Source: Lysinibacillus sp. FSL W8-0992
GTDB taxonomy: Bacteria; Bacillota; Bacilli; Bacillales_A; Planococcaceae
NCBI RefSeq assembly: GCF_038008685.1
Contig: NZ_JBBOZQ010000001.1
Location: 2,232,001 to 2,296,000, forward strand
Direction: 5' to 3'
Length of the DNA: 64,000 bases
Below are positions 50,807 through 59,658 of the stretch, piece after piece. A program made the position numbers and the translations under genes. Under the pieces are notes generated by a model. That model did not search any database, was not told the origin of the DNA, and saw nothing but the letters and a program-made list of their open reading frames with translations. Position 1 is the stretch's first letter, and each line of letters starts with the position of its first letter.

Positions 50807-51475
50807 ATGAAAAAACAATTAGTTAATATGAAGGGAACAAAGGATGGTTTTGTTCTTCGTTTAGACGATCAATGTTCGTATGCCGATTTAGTAGATGAGC
50901 TAAAACGAAAAGTTTCAGAAGGCGGTATCGATGGTAAAGTAGATGTACAATTACATTTAGGCTATCGATACTGTTCAGATGAACAAGTAAAAGAGCTAGT
51001 AAAAATTGTTCAAGAATCAGAACAGTTAATTGTAGCAAAGGTGCAAAGTGATGTACTGACTGTCCATGAAAGCAACCAGAAAATGATAGAAAGCCAACAA
51101 GATACATATGTAGGAGTGGTCAGATCGGGACAAATTCTACGTGCCACTGGGGATATAGTAATTGTGGGGAATGTGAATCCGAATGGACGTGTAGAAGCTG
51201 GTGGTAATGTTTACGTCCTTGGCAGACTAAAGGGAATTGTACATGCAGGTGTACATGGAAATAAGGAAGCAATTATTGCTGCCTCTCGTTTAGAAGCCAC
51301 ACATATTATGATTGCTGATCAGGTTGAGGCAATGTCAGATGAACATGTAAAAGCTATCAATCAAGCAGACATGGCTTGTGCATTTATTGGCTATGATGGG
51401 CGTATTGCGTACGATCAAATTCATGCGTTAAAAAATATTCGACCATTATTGAATGTGTCTAAGGGAGGAAGCTAG
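50807..51475 (+). CDS. minC: Septum-site inhibitor MinC (222 aa)
   Basis: FtsZ-assembly inhibitor. N-terminal domain (about 1-100) and C-terminal beta-helix with G-D-I-V-I-V-G-N-V-N-P-N-G-R-V-E-A-G-G-N near residue 120, the MinD/FtsZ-binding signature. GTGGGGTGAGG upstream. Confidence 0.94.
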   Translation: MKKQLVNMKGTKDGFVLRLDDQCSYADLVDELKRKVSEGGIDGKVDVQLHLGYRYCSDEQVKELVKIVQESEQLIVAKVQSDVLTVHESNQKMIESQQDTYVGVVRSGQILRATGDIVIVGNVNPNGRVEAGGNVYVLGRLKGIVHAGVHGNKEAIIAASRLEATHIMIADQVEAMSDEHVKAINQADMACAFIGYDGRIAYDQIHALKNIRPLLNVSKGGS

Positions 51476-51476
51476 T

Positions 51477-52274
51477 GTGGGAGAAGCGATCGTCATAACT
51501 TCAGGTAAGGGCGGTGTCGGTAAAACGACAACAACGGCTAACCTCGGGACTGCATTGGCTCTACAAGGGAAAAAAGTATGTTTAGTAGATACAGATATTG
51601 GCTTGAGAAATTTAGATGTCATTCTAGGTCTCGAAAACCGTATTATTTATGATTTAGTTGATGTTGTTGAAGGACGATGCAAGATCCATCAAGCATTAAT
51701 TAAAGATAAACGTGTAGATGATAAACTATTTTTATTACCTGCTGCTCAAACGACAGATAAAAATGCTGTCACACCTGAGCAAATGGAGAGCTTAGTAGAG
51801 GAATTAAAGAGAGACTATGATTATGTTTTAATTGATTGTCCCGCTGGCATTGAGCAAGGCTATCGCAATGCAGTGGCAGGTGCAGACCATGCAATCGTTG
51901 TAACGACACCAGAAATTTCAGCTGTACGGGATGCAGATCGAATTATTGGACTGCTTGAACAAGAAGAAATAACTGCTCCTAAACTAATTATTAATCGTAT
52001 TCGTCAGCATATGATGAAAAACGGCGATACACTGGATGTCAATGAAATTACAACACATTTGTCAATTGATCTATTAGGCATTATTGTCGATAGTGAAGGT
52101 GTTATCTCATCATCAAATAAAGGTGAGCCGGTCGTTATGGATCCGACTAATAAAGCATCTTTAGGTTACCGTAATATTGCCCGACGCATATTAGGTGAAT
52201 CTGTGCCCTTGATGGCCATTGAGGACGAGCACCGAGGAATGTTCTCAAAACTTAAAGCATTGTTTTCAAGATAA
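51477..52274 (+). CDS. minD: Septum-site ATPase MinD (265 aa)
   Basis: Membrane-binding deviant-Walker ATPase that positions MinC: Walker A G-K-G-G-V-G-K-T-T-T near residue 10, D-C-P-A-G-I-E near 120 and a C-terminal amphipathic helix (M-F-S-K-L-K-A-L-F). GTG 51477 with GGGAGG at 51463-51468 is preferred over an extended frame inside minC. Confidence 0.96.
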   Translation: MGEAIVITSGKGGVGKTTTTANLGTALALQGKKVCLVDTDIGLRNLDVILGLENRIIYDLVDVVEGRCKIHQALIKDKRVDDKLFLLPAAQTTDKNAVTPEQMESLVEELKRDYDYVLIDCPAGIEQGYRNAVAGADHAIVVTTPEISAVRDADRIIGLLEQEEITAPKLIINRIRQHMMKNGDTLDVNEITTHLSIDLLGIIVDSEGVISSSNKGEPVVMDPTNKASLGYRNIARRILGESVPLMAIEDEHRGMFSKLKALFSR

Positions 52275-52279
52275 TCAAT

Positions 52280-52315
52280 ACCTTTTCGTGCATGTGCGCG
52301 GAAAGGTTTTTTTAT
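52280..52315 (+). terminator. Terminator after minD
   Basis: ACCTTTTCG pairs with CGGAAAGGT around a 10-base loop, followed by TTTTTTTA. Ends the mre-min operon. Confidence 0.8.
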
Positions 52316-52368
52316 TGAAAGCGAATTGTGTGAGAATTGTGTGAGTGACTGGCACATTTTTTGCGTGC

Positions 52369-52971
52369 ATGAATGGACATGCTGCCTCATATAGTGTGAA
52401 AAAAGAGGATGAGAGCTTGTTTAAAAAATGGAAATGGATTGTCATGATATTACTTGTGGCTGCAATTATGCTTGTTATTCGATTAGAAGATCAAGGCGTA
52501 ATGGAAACTCCTGTGCGAAAGCTTGTAACGACATCAGCAGATTTAACATACTTAAGTGAGCTCGGAAAAAGTCTGCTAAAAAAAGAGGAAGAAACGATAA
52601 TGGTTTCAAGTGATGTAGGGCAAACTGAACTATTAACGTTCACGAATGCGCAAGTTTTTAAAGAAGGGTTTTTATTACAATATGATGTGGGTCTTCCAGT
52701 ATACGCAGGGCAAAGTGGGCTCGTTGTTTTTACAGGCCATACAAAATATACCGGTAAAACGATGACAGTTAGCTATGAAGATGGCACAACGGTCTCCTAT
52801 GGGATGCTCGATAGTTTAGCGCAGTTACCATACACGACTATACAGGCCAATGACTTAATCGGTATGAAGCAGACTGGACAACTCTATATTTCGATTGAGA
52901 AAGACAAAACTCATTTTGATTTAGAACAAATTGTCCAGTGGCTTGAAACAACGGAGAACGATGAAAGTTAA
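52369..52971 (+). CDS. spoIVFA: Stage IV sporulation protein FA (SpoIVFA)
   Basis: Regulator that holds the SpoIVFB protease inactive in the forespore membrane. A membrane helix (about residues 24-42, K-W-I-V-M-I-L-L-V-A-A-I-M-L) and a degenerate M23-like (LytM) C-terminal domain with V-F-T-G-H-T-K-Y-T-G and G-T-T-V-S-Y-G. The start is uncertain: ATG 52369, GTG 52345 and TTG 52417 (best ribosome site, AGAGG) are all in frame. Overlaps spoIVFB. Confidence 0.82.
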   Translation: MNGHAASYSVKKEDESLFKKWKWIVMILLVAAIMLVIRLEDQGVMETPVRKLVTTSADLTYLSELGKSLLKKEEETIMVSSDVGQTELLTFTNAQVFKEGFLLQYDVGLPVYAGQSGLVVFTGHTKYTGKTMTVSYEDGTTVSYGMLDSLAQLPYTTIQANDLIGMKQTGQLYISIEKDKTHFDLEQIVQWLETTENDES

Positions 52972-53572
52972 ATTGCATTTATTATGTATCCCTCTGATTC
53001 TGTTAATGATTTTCAGTGGCCAGATTGCTTATTATGCAATTATTTTGACTTCGTTGCTATGGCATGAAGCTGGTCATATATTGGCCGCGGTGCTTTGTGG
53101 CGTGAAAATAAAATCATGTGTTATTGCACCATATGGAGGGGAAATTGAATTTGAAAATCCAGCAGCTGTGCAGGCATCTTCACTACTTTGGATTGCACTA
53201 GGAGGTCCAATCGCCACTATACTGGGGATTGGTCTTGCTTTTTTCATGCCGGATTTAATTGCAATTCGACTAGTCAATGTGCAGCTAGTGTTACTAGTAA
53301 TTAACCTAATCCCAATTATTCCACTGGACGGTGGAAGGATACTCTTAGCATGTTTATTTTTATTTTATCCAAGTGTGCGAGTATTTGAATATTATTATTC
53401 GCTCTCACTAATTTTTGCCACTATCCTATTCATTGTAACCTTAGTGAATTTGCCACAATCCATTTTTTTGACTGTCCTTTGCCTATTTATATGGTTGCAA
53501 GTACTAAAAGAATGGAATTATCGAAAGTATCGTTTAGCTTTTGAGAAATATGTAATGAACAGGTTGACTTGA
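52961..53572 (+). CDS. spoIVFB: Sigma-K processing site-2 protease SpoIVFB (203 aa)
   Basis: Intramembrane zinc protease (M50) that cleaves pro-sigma-K in the mother cell. H-E-A-G-H near residue 33 and the second-ligand motif I-P-L-D-G-G-R near 117 (family NPDG) are visible, with several membrane helices. ATG 52961 follows GGAGA and overlaps spoIVFA by 11 bases. Confidence 0.92.
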   Translation: MKVKLHLLCIPLILLMIFSGQIAYYAIILTSLLWHEAGHILAAVLCGVKIKSCVIAPYGGEIEFENPAAVQASSLLWIALGGPIATILGIGLAFFMPDLIAIRLVNVQLVLLVINLIPIIPLDGGRILLACLFLFYPSVRVFEYYYSLSLIFATILFIVTLVNLPQSIFLTVLCLFIWLQVLKEWNYRKYRLAFEKYVMNRLT

Positions 53573-53592
53573 TAGAATTCGTGTGGTAGTAT
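53564..53592 (+). promoter_or_regulatory. rplU promoter
   Basis: TTGACT (53564-53569), 17-base spacer and TAGTAT (53587-53592) form a good SigA promoter directly before the L21 leader. Confidence 0.65.
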
Positions 53593-53605
53593 TTTAATGT
53601 TATTG

Positions 53606-53700
53606 TTTGTAGCACCCGTGCTACTACAACCGCTCTGGGAAGGTTCAAGTATCTTTGGATCACCTTCATATACAGGCGAGTCTGAGTCTAAGAGGAGGTG
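53606..53700 (+). ncRNA. Ribosomal protein L21 leader
   Basis: A structured leader lies between the promoter and rplU: hairpin TGTAGCAC/GTGCTACTA near 53608-53627 and further GGTTC/GATCACC elements before AAGAGGAGG. Position and the leading stem agree with the Firmicute L21 leader (Rfam L21_leader), which binds L21 for feedback control. Boundaries approximate. Confidence 0.65.
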
Positions 53701-53707
53701 CAGTAAA

Positions 53708-54016
53708 ATGTACGCAATTATTGAAACTGGTGGTAAACAAATCAAAGTAGAAGCTGGTCAAGAAATCTATGTTGAGAAATTAGGCGTAGAAGCTGACGAG
53801 GTTGTAACTTTCGATAAAGTTCTATTCGTAGGTGGCGAAAACGTAAAAGTTGGAGCTCCATTCGTAGAAGGCGCTACAGTAACAGCTAAAGCTGTTAAAG
53901 AAGGCCGTCAAAAGAAAATCGTTGTTTTCAAATTGAAAGCTAAAAAGAACTACCGTCGTAAACAAGGTCACCGTCAACCTTATACAAAATTAGTTGTTGA
54001 ATCAATCAATGCTTAA
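53708..54016 (+). CDS. rplU: 50S ribosomal protein L21 (102 aa)
   Basis: Ribosomal protein: [14 protein letters not shown] at the start, [15 protein letters not shown] near the end. ATG 53708 with AGAGGAGGTG; the frame extension upstream covers the leader RNA. Confidence 0.97.
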   Translation: MYAIIETGGKQIKVEAGQEIYVEKLGVEADEVVTFDKVLFVGGENVKVGAPFVEGATVTAKAVKEGRQKKIVVFKLKAKKNYRRKQGHRQPYTKLVVESINA

Positions 54017-54032
54017 TTGTGAGGTGTAACAT

Positions 54033-54389
54033 TTGATAAAAGTTACGATACATCATGATGAAAACAGACATGTGTCTGCATTTGAATTTTCAGGACATGC
54101 TGAGTACGACGAATCTGGTAAAGATTTAGTATGTGCAGGCGCATCTACCATTGCCATTGGTACGGTGAATGCGATTTATGCATTACTACAATTACAACCA
54201 GAAGTTGAACAAGCGGCTGAAGGTGGAGGCTTTCTTAAGGTATCCTTACCAACAGATTTAGAACCTGAAATTGATACAAAACTACAATTAATTGTCCAAG
54301 TAATGACTGCTCAAGTGTATTCTATGGTGCAAAATTACGGACAATATATCCAAATCAACTACAACCAAGTAGGAGGTGGAACAGAATGA
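54033..54389 (+). CDS. prp: Prp protease, processes ribosomal protein L27 (118 aa)
   Basis: Cysteine protease (YsxB/Prp) that removes the N-terminal extension of L27 in Firmicutes. Catalytic His in G-H-A-E-Y near residue 22 and Cys in D-L-V-C-A-G-A-S near residue 34 are visible. TTG start; overlaps rpmA by four bases, so enzyme and substrate are made together. Confidence 0.9.
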   Translation: MIKVTIHHDENRHVSAFEFSGHAEYDESGKDLVCAGASTIAIGTVNAIYALLQLQPEVEQAAEGGGFLKVSLPTDLEPEIDTKLQLIVQVMTAQVYSMVQNYGQYIQINYNQVGGGTE

Positions 54390-54685
54390 AATTGTTATTA
54401 GCATTAGACCTTCAACTTTTCGCATCGAAAAAAGGGGTAGGTTCTACAAAAAACGGACGTGACTCTGAGTCTAAACGTCTTGGCGCTAAACGTGCTGATG
54501 GCCAATTTGTAACTGGTGGTTCTATTCTTTACCGTCAACGCGGTACAAAAATTTACCCAGGTACAAACGTAGGTCGTGGTGGTGATGATACGCTATTTGC
54601 TAAAGTTGATGGCGTTGTTAAATTCGAACGCTTAGGTCGCGATCGCAAACAAGTATCTGTATACCCAGCTACACAAGAAGCTTAA
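54386..54685 (+). CDS. rpmA: 50S ribosomal protein L27 with cleavable N-terminus (99 aa)
   Basis: Ribosomal protein near the peptidyl-transferase centre. Begins [17 protein letters not shown]; the L-D-L-Q-L-F / A-S-K-K-G junction is the known Prp cleavage site. [14 protein letters not shown] follows as normal L27. Confidence 0.97.
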   Translation: MKLLLALDLQLFASKKGVGSTKNGRDSESKRLGAKRADGQFVTGGSILYRQRGTKIYPGTNVGRGGDDTLFAKVDGVVKFERLGRDRKQVSVYPATQEA

Positions 54686-54711
54686 TTTTAATAAAGTAGA
54701 CATAAAGCGGA

Positions 54712-54739
54712 GGACTGCATTTATTGCAGTCCTTTTTTT
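54712..54739 (+). terminator. Terminator after rpmA
   Basis: GGACTGCA pairs with TGCAGTCC around TTTAT, followed by a run of seven T. Confidence 0.9.
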
Positions 54740-54822
54740 GGCTAAATTTCAATGAAGAATTAAGGGAAAAATACATCAAAACTTGTTATACTAGTTAAGA
54801 TAACTTTATTGGAGTGAATGGG

Positions 54823-55350
54823 ATGAACAATCAATCACTAACCATTAGTGAGGTATTACGTTTTGCAAATCATGATTATGTGAATCAACTTCAACTTATT
54901 CGCATGAATTTAGATTTAGGTAGAATTGATGAATCAAAAGAACTTATTCAACATTATTCGGAACAGCTACGAGTATTGTCTATCATGAGTCGTCTACAAT
55001 TACCACAAACAATGGAGTGGCTACAAACAGCAGGATGGCGCTATCCATCTTTACCGCTGGAGCTTAATGGTGAGATCAAAAAACCAGTCACTAATAATAT
55101 TGACAAGGATGTTGTAGAGTATTTAAACAAAACAGTTATGCATGTTTATGATACATTAGATCCATTTACGGAGCAGAGCTTAACGCTTGATGTACGTGTT
55201 GACGATCATACATTTGTTTTGGCGTTTACGCTAAATGGACTGTGGAGTGCAGACGCATTCACCGAAAGAGGTTTGAAACAATTCGACATTCAAACAATTG
55301 TGCAGACAAATACGTGCTGGCAATATGTGTTGAGTGCAAATAGGGAGTGA
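54823..55350 (+). CDS. spo0B: Sporulation phosphotransferase Spo0B (175 aa)
   Basis: Phosphorelay protein carrying phosphate from Spo0F to Spo0A. The phosphorylated histidine lies in F-A-N-H-D-Y-V-N-Q-L-Q-L-I-R near residue 17, within a helical hairpin; an ATPase-like but degenerate C-terminal domain follows. ATG 54823 (GGGATG context) follows GGAGTG; an in-frame ATG three codons upstream (54814) has less spacing. Directly upstream of obg as in B. subtilis. Confidence 0.85.
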   Translation: MNNQSLTISEVLRFANHDYVNQLQLIRMNLDLGRIDESKELIQHYSEQLRVLSIMSRLQLPQTMEWLQTAGWRYPSLPLELNGEIKKPVTNNIDKDVVEYLNKTVMHVYDTLDPFTEQSLTLDVRVDDHTFVLAFTLNGLWSADAFTERGLKQFDIQTIVQTNTCWQYVLSANRE

Positions 55351-55355
55351 AATAA

Positions 55356-56645
55356 ATGTTTGTCGATCACGTAAAGATATATGTAAAAGGTGGCGATGGC
55401 GGCGATGGAATGGTAGCATTTCGCCGTGAAAAATATGTACCAAATGGTGGTCCAGCTGGTGGAGATGGCGGTCACGGAGGTAACGTTGTCTTTGAAGTAG
55501 AAGAAGGCTTACGTACGTTAATGGATTTCCGTTATAAACGACACTTTAAAGCAGATCGTGGTGAACACGGGATGAGTAAAGGGATGCACGGAAAACGCGC
55601 TGAAGATTTAATTGTCAAAGTGCCACCAGGTACAGTTGTGATGAATGAGGAAACAGGAGAAGTCATCGCAGATTTAGTTGAGCATGGTCAACAAGCGATT
55701 ATCGCTAAATCAGGTCGAGGTGGACGTGGGAATTCCCGCTTTGCAACCCCGGCTAATCCTGCGCCTGAGCTTTCTGAAAAAGGCGAGCCAGGACAAGAAT
55801 TAAATGTTATATTAGAGTTAAAAGTATTAGCAGATGTTGGTTTAGTTGGTTTCCCAAGTGTAGGAAAATCAACACTATTATCTGTTGTTTCTGCAGCAAA
55901 ACCAAAGATTGGCGCTTATCATTTTACGACAATCGTGCCGAATTTAGGAATGATTGAAACAGATGATCACCGAAGCTTTGCAATGGCAGATTTACCTGGG
56001 CTAATTGAAGGTGCACATGAAGGCGTAGGGTTAGGACATCAATTTTTACGTCATATCGAACGTACACGTGTAATTGTGCATGTTATCGATATGTCAGGAA
56101 TGGAAGGCCGTGACCCGTACGAAGACTATTTAACAATTAACGAGGAGTTAAAGCAATATAATCTGCGTTTAACAGAGCGTCCTCAAATTATTGTAGCAAA
56201 TAAAATGGATATGCCAGAAGCAGAAGAAAACTTAGTGGAATTCCGCAAAAAGGTAGGCGAAGATGTACAAATCTTCCCAATCTCAGCAGTTTCACGACAA
56301 GGCTTAAAAGAATTATTATTTGCTATAGCAGATTTACTTGAAGTAACGCCTGAGTTCCCTCTATTTGAAGATGTAGAGGAGCAATCAGACGCAACGGTGA
56401 TGTACAAGCATCAATCACAAGGTGATGATTTCGAGATTACACGTGATGATGACGGTACATTTATCATTAGTGGCTACTCGATTGAACGTCTATTTAAAAT
56501 GACAGACTTTAGTCGTGAAGATGGTATTCGCCGTTTCGCACGCCAATTGCGCGGTATGGGCGTGGACGAGGCATTGCGTGAGCGTGGTGCTCAAAATGGT
56601 GATACAGTTCGTCTGCAAGAGTTTGAGTTCGAATTTATAGATTAA
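55356..56645 (+). CDS. obg: Essential GTPase Obg/CgtA (429 aa)
   Basis: Ribosome-assembly and stress GTPase. Glycine-rich Obg fold (residues 1-158: [14 protein letters not shown]), G domain with P-loop G-F-P-S-V-G-K-S near 165, D-L-P-G-L and N-K-M-D, and the C-terminal OCT domain. Six bases after spo0B. Confidence 0.97.
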   Translation: MFVDHVKIYVKGGDGGDGMVAFRREKYVPNGGPAGGDGGHGGNVVFEVEEGLRTLMDFRYKRHFKADRGEHGMSKGMHGKRAEDLIVKVPPGTVVMNEETGEVIADLVEHGQQAIIAKSGRGGRGNSRFATPANPAPELSEKGEPGQELNVILELKVLADVGLVGFPSVGKSTLLSVVSAAKPKIGAYHFTTIVPNLGMIETDDHRSFAMADLPGLIEGAHEGVGLGHQFLRHIERTRVIVHVIDMSGMEGRDPYEDYLTINEELKQYNLRLTERPQIIVANKMDMPEAEENLVEFRKKVGEDVQIFPISAVSRQGLKELLFAIADLLEVTPEFPLFEDVEEQSDATVMYKHQSQGDDFEITRDDDGTFIISGYSIERLFKMTDFSREDGIRRFARQLRGMGVDEALRERGAQNGDTVRLQEFEFEFID

Positions 56646-56669
56646 GACAGGAGTTTTAGGGGGAAGCGT

Positions 56670-57125
56670 ATGAAGAATGTTGCGAATCAGCGATATTATT
56701 TAGTTCGTGAAGATGTATTGACGGATGCTATGCAAAAAACATTGGAGGCGAAGCAATTACTTTCAAGTGGTTCAGTATCCTCCATCTGGGATGCGGTAAA
56801 GCAAGTGGATTTATCGCGCAGTGCGTTTTACAAATATCGTGATGCTGTATTTCCTTTTCACTCTATTGTACAGGAGCGCATTTTAACTGTCTTTTTACAG
56901 CTTCAAGATCGAAAAGGAACGTTGGCTAAGTTATTAGAAACTGTGACAAATTCACATTGTAATGTACTAACAATCCATCAAACTATACCAATTCAAGGAC
57001 GTGCTAATGTGACATTGTCATTAGATGTGACGAGTATGACTTCTGAACTTGATGATTTAATCCAGCAGCTAAAACGATTAGATTTTGTTGAATCTGCTGA
57101 GGTAATTAGTTCTGGTGCATTGTAA
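56670..57125 (+). CDS. pheB: ACT-domain protein PheB (151 aa)
   Basis: Small regulator with an N-terminal helical part (S-R-S-A-F-Y-K-Y-R-D-A-V-F-P-F) and a C-terminal ACT domain (L-Q-D-R-K-G-T-L-A-K-L-L-E-T-V), which usually binds amino acids. Paired with pheA in many Firmicutes, though its exact function is not settled. Confidence 0.88.
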   Translation: MKNVANQRYYLVREDVLTDAMQKTLEAKQLLSSGSVSSIWDAVKQVDLSRSAFYKYRDAVFPFHSIVQERILTVFLQLQDRKGTLAKLLETVTNSHCNVLTIHQTIPIQGRANVTLSLDVTSMTSELDDLIQQLKRLDFVESAEVISSGAL

Positions 57126-57156
57126 GGGGCTATTTGAAAAAGCCCCTTGCCTTTTA
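57124..57156 (+). terminator. Terminator after pheB
   Basis: AAGGGGCT pairs with AGCCCCTT around ATTTGAAAA, followed by GCCTTTTATT. The stem overlaps the pheB stop codon. Confidence 0.75.
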
Positions 57157-57491
57157 TTAGTTAATGCTGGTAGCTGTTGATACAAAATTTCGCTCCCTTT
57201 CCGCATGCGATGAGCAAGCCTCTCTGAAGCTAAAAATAGCCTCTGTGAGGTTTCGCTTAAGTCGCTATCCTGCGAAATACTGCGAAATTTTTTTAAAATA
57301 CCCAAACATAGTGTGTAATAACTGCATTTGATAAAAGCAATTTTATCTTAACAGCTAGCAAAAGCAGTACATATTTTCACATTTACTCTTTTTAGGGGAG
57401 GCTATGTAACATAGCCTTTTCTTTTTATAAAGAGTTTTCCAAACATTAAAAATGTTTAAGATACTATGAATTGTAGAAGGAGGTCATTTTG
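57157..57491. other. Intergenic region before pheA with second hairpin
   Basis: No gene. At 57400-57427 AGGCTATG pairs with CATAGCCT around TAA and is followed by TTTCTTTTTA, a terminator or attenuator. TACTAT near 57462 may be a -10 for pheA. No T-box signature was seen. Confidence 0.45.
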
Positions 57492-58370
57492 ATGACAGAG
57501 CGACAGTGGGAGAAACGAATTGCATATTTAGGACCGGAAGCATCATTTACATATTTAGCAACAAAATCTATCTTCCCAACTGATAGCCTTGTACCATGTA
57601 CAACGATACCTGAATGCATTGAGGCAGTAGCAGAGGGCAAGGTTGATTTAGCGGTTGTACCATTAGAAAATGCATTAGAGGGCTCAGTACCATTGACGCT
57701 CGATTATTTATTCCATGAGGCAACGCTTTATGTGACAGGTGAGCTACAATTAAAAATTCAACAACATTTAATGGTCAATAAGGCGCAAAAGGACAATTGG
57801 GAATCGATCAAAGGAGTATATTCACATCCGCATGCTTTAGCACAATGTCATAAATATTTATTTTATCGCTTCAGTGATGTGCCTTTACATCAAACAACAT
57901 CAACAGCGGCCGCAGCTAAATTTGTTTCCGAAAATCCAGATGAATGTATTGCAGCAGTAGGTAATGCAGCCGCAGCAGCGAAATACGGACTAGAAATCGT
58001 GCAAGATAATATACATGATTTTCATTTTAATCATACTCGTTTCTTTGTGTTATCCAAGCAAAATAAACGTCTACCCCAGGAATTATCAGAAGGGCAAGCG
58101 AAAACAACCTTCATGATTACGTTACCGACAGATCGTTCAGGTGCTTTACACCAAGTTCTTTCCGTCTTTGCGTGGCGACAATTAAATTTAAGTAAAATTG
58201 AATCACGTCCATTAAAAACAGGTCTTGGGGATTATTTCTTTATGATTGATGTGTTAGCAGATGAAAAACAACCAATGATGCGGGGGGCTATGGAGGAGCT
58301 AGCGGCACTTGGCTGCAAAGTGAAATCTCTTGGTACATACTTTACGTATTTAACATCTGACGAAGACTAA
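57492..58370 (+). CDS. pheA: Prephenate dehydratase (292 aa)
   Basis: Converts prephenate to phenylpyruvate in phenylalanine synthesis. Catalytic region with G-P-E-A-S-F-T near residue 13, S-T-A-A-A-A-K-F near 135 and N-H-T-R-F near 178; C-terminal ACT domain (about 205-285) with E-S-R-P for feedback by Phe. ATG 57492 behind AAGGAGGTCA. Confidence 0.95.
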   Translation: MTERQWEKRIAYLGPEASFTYLATKSIFPTDSLVPCTTIPECIEAVAEGKVDLAVVPLENALEGSVPLTLDYLFHEATLYVTGELQLKIQQHLMVNKAQKDNWESIKGVYSHPHALAQCHKYLFYRFSDVPLHQTTSTAAAAKFVSENPDECIAAVGNAAAAAKYGLEIVQDNIHDFHFNHTRFFVLSKQNKRLPQELSEGQAKTTFMITLPTDRSGALHQVLSVFAWRQLNLSKIESRPLKTGLGDYFFMIDVLADEKQPMMRGAMEELAALGCKVKSLGTYFTYLTSDED

Positions 58371-58390
58371 CAGGTTTAGGGGTGTCAAAA

Positions 58391-58780
58391 ATGGGTGGTA
58401 TAATATTGTTTGATGGAATTTGTAATTTCTGTAATAACAGTGTGCAATTTATAATCAAACGCGATCAAGCTGCGTTTTTCAAGTTTGCTTCGATTCAAAG
58501 TGAGGTTGGCCAAGCGCTTCTTGCGCAATACAAAGTACCAGCAAATATCGATAGTGTGATTTACATTGAACAAGAGAATATTTATTTTGAATCAACAGCA
58601 GCGCTTAAAATTAGTCGACGTTTAGATGGCTTATGGCCTGCTTGCTACGTGCTAATTGTTATACCACAATGTATACGAAATACAGCATATAAACTTTTTG
58701 CAAAAAATCGTTATCGTCTTTTCGGTAAAAAGCAAGCATGTCTATTACCAACACCCTCACAACGACAACGTTTTCTTTAA
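58391..58780 (+). CDS. DCC-family thiol-disulfide oxidoreductase-like protein (129 aa)
   Basis: YuxK/DCC-family protein, named for the motif D-x-x-C-x-x-C, here D-G-I-C-N-F-C near residue 9; thioredoxin-like fold expected. R-R-L-D-G-L-W-P near residue 75 is also typical. ATG 58391 with AGGGGTG upstream. Physiological role unknown. Confidence 0.85.
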   Translation: MGGIILFDGICNFCNNSVQFIIKRDQAAFFKFASIQSEVGQALLAQYKVPANIDSVIYIEQENIYFESTAALKISRRLDGLWPACYVLIVIPQCIRNTAYKLFAKNRYRLFGKKQACLLPTPSQRQRFL

Positions 58781-58835
58781 GGTGCCAGGCACATAAACAA
58801 TTTTTAAAATTTCAAAAATTTTATTACTAACCGAG

Positions 58836-58899
58836 TAAAAATCCACGAAGATTTCTGCGGCTTACATCGTGCCCGCGGAAACCGAAGTGGATTTTTTTA
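58836..58899. terminator. Long bidirectional terminator between convergent genes
   Basis: AAAAATCCAC pairs with GTGGATTTTT at the ends, with GCGG/CCGC further in. T-runs lie on both sides. Serves the DCC gene and the convergent nadR gene. Confidence 0.7.
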
Positions 58900-58985
58900 C
58901 GTTCGTTATAGAAAGCCTGGTATTATGCACAAGAACATCTATGAGCTAGCTCTCGGCTCTAATTTTCGTCCGTCACCATACCTTA

Positions 58986-59516
58986 TTAATCTGAAACGAG
59001 ATAGCCCTTTTTTTGCAATGATTGCTCAATTAAGTCTAAAACTTCAACGGAAGGTGCTGAAATAACATGAAGATGAGTGCCGCCTGTAAGTGCAGATAAG
59101 TAGCTTGCTTGTGTGTCGTTAACACGTTGTACAAATTTTTCAACTTCATGACGATTGGAGACCATGAACGAAGCGGTAAGCTCTCCGTAAATGGGATGCT
59201 CGACAATTACATTTTTAACTGTTCCACCACAGTCTACAATTGTTAACAATTCATCTTTAGCGTCTTCTGGTTTGTGGAAACATGGGATTGTCCGTTCAAC
59301 AGTTTGACTGAGTTGCTCTTGGTGCATATAAATATAACCTTGGCTTGTTGCAATGATAGGTTCATTTCTAGCCTTTAATAATGTCATATCGTTAACAATG
59401 ACCTGTCTAGAAACGTTTGCAAATTTAGCGAAGTCTGTCCCAGTTATAGGTGTGTTGCTTTTTTTTAGCAGTTCTAAAAGTTGCAGTCGGCGTTCCTCGC
59501 CTAACATTTTTTTCAT
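58986..59516 (-). CDS. nadR: NAD biosynthesis repressor NadR/NiaR (YrxA, 176 aa)
   Basis: Nicotinate-responsive repressor of NAD genes. N-terminal winged helix (F-A-K-F-A-N-V-S-R-Q-V-I-V-N-D-M) and a C-terminal 3H domain holding three conserved histidines (for example V-I-V-E-H-P-I-Y-G, S-N-R-H-E-V, G-G-T-H-L-H). In B. subtilis it stands beside nifS-nadBCA; these genes are absent here. AGGTGATC upstream. Confidence 0.92.
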   Translation of the reverse strand: MKKMLGEERRLQLLELLKKSNTPITGTDFAKFANVSRQVIVNDMTLLKARNEPIIATSQGYIYMHQEQLSQTVERTIPCFHKPEDAKDELLTIVDCGGTVKNVIVEHPIYGELTASFMVSNRHEVEKFVQRVNDTQASYLSALTGGTHLHVISAPSVEVLDLIEQSLQKKGYLVSD

Positions 59517-59658
59517 AAAAGATCACCTCTGCCATGTAATAAAGGAAGTGTTATTCCTTAAGCATTAGTGTACCATGAAGCATTTCCACCATGCGTAATT
59601 TTTTGTATCCAAATGAAACATTGAACATATGATACGTAGAGAGGAAGGGAGGAAAAAA

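Noticed and set aside
57157-57491. T-box riboswitch upstream of pheA
   Set aside because: A terminator-like hairpin is present, but no T-box consensus or specifier stem was found.
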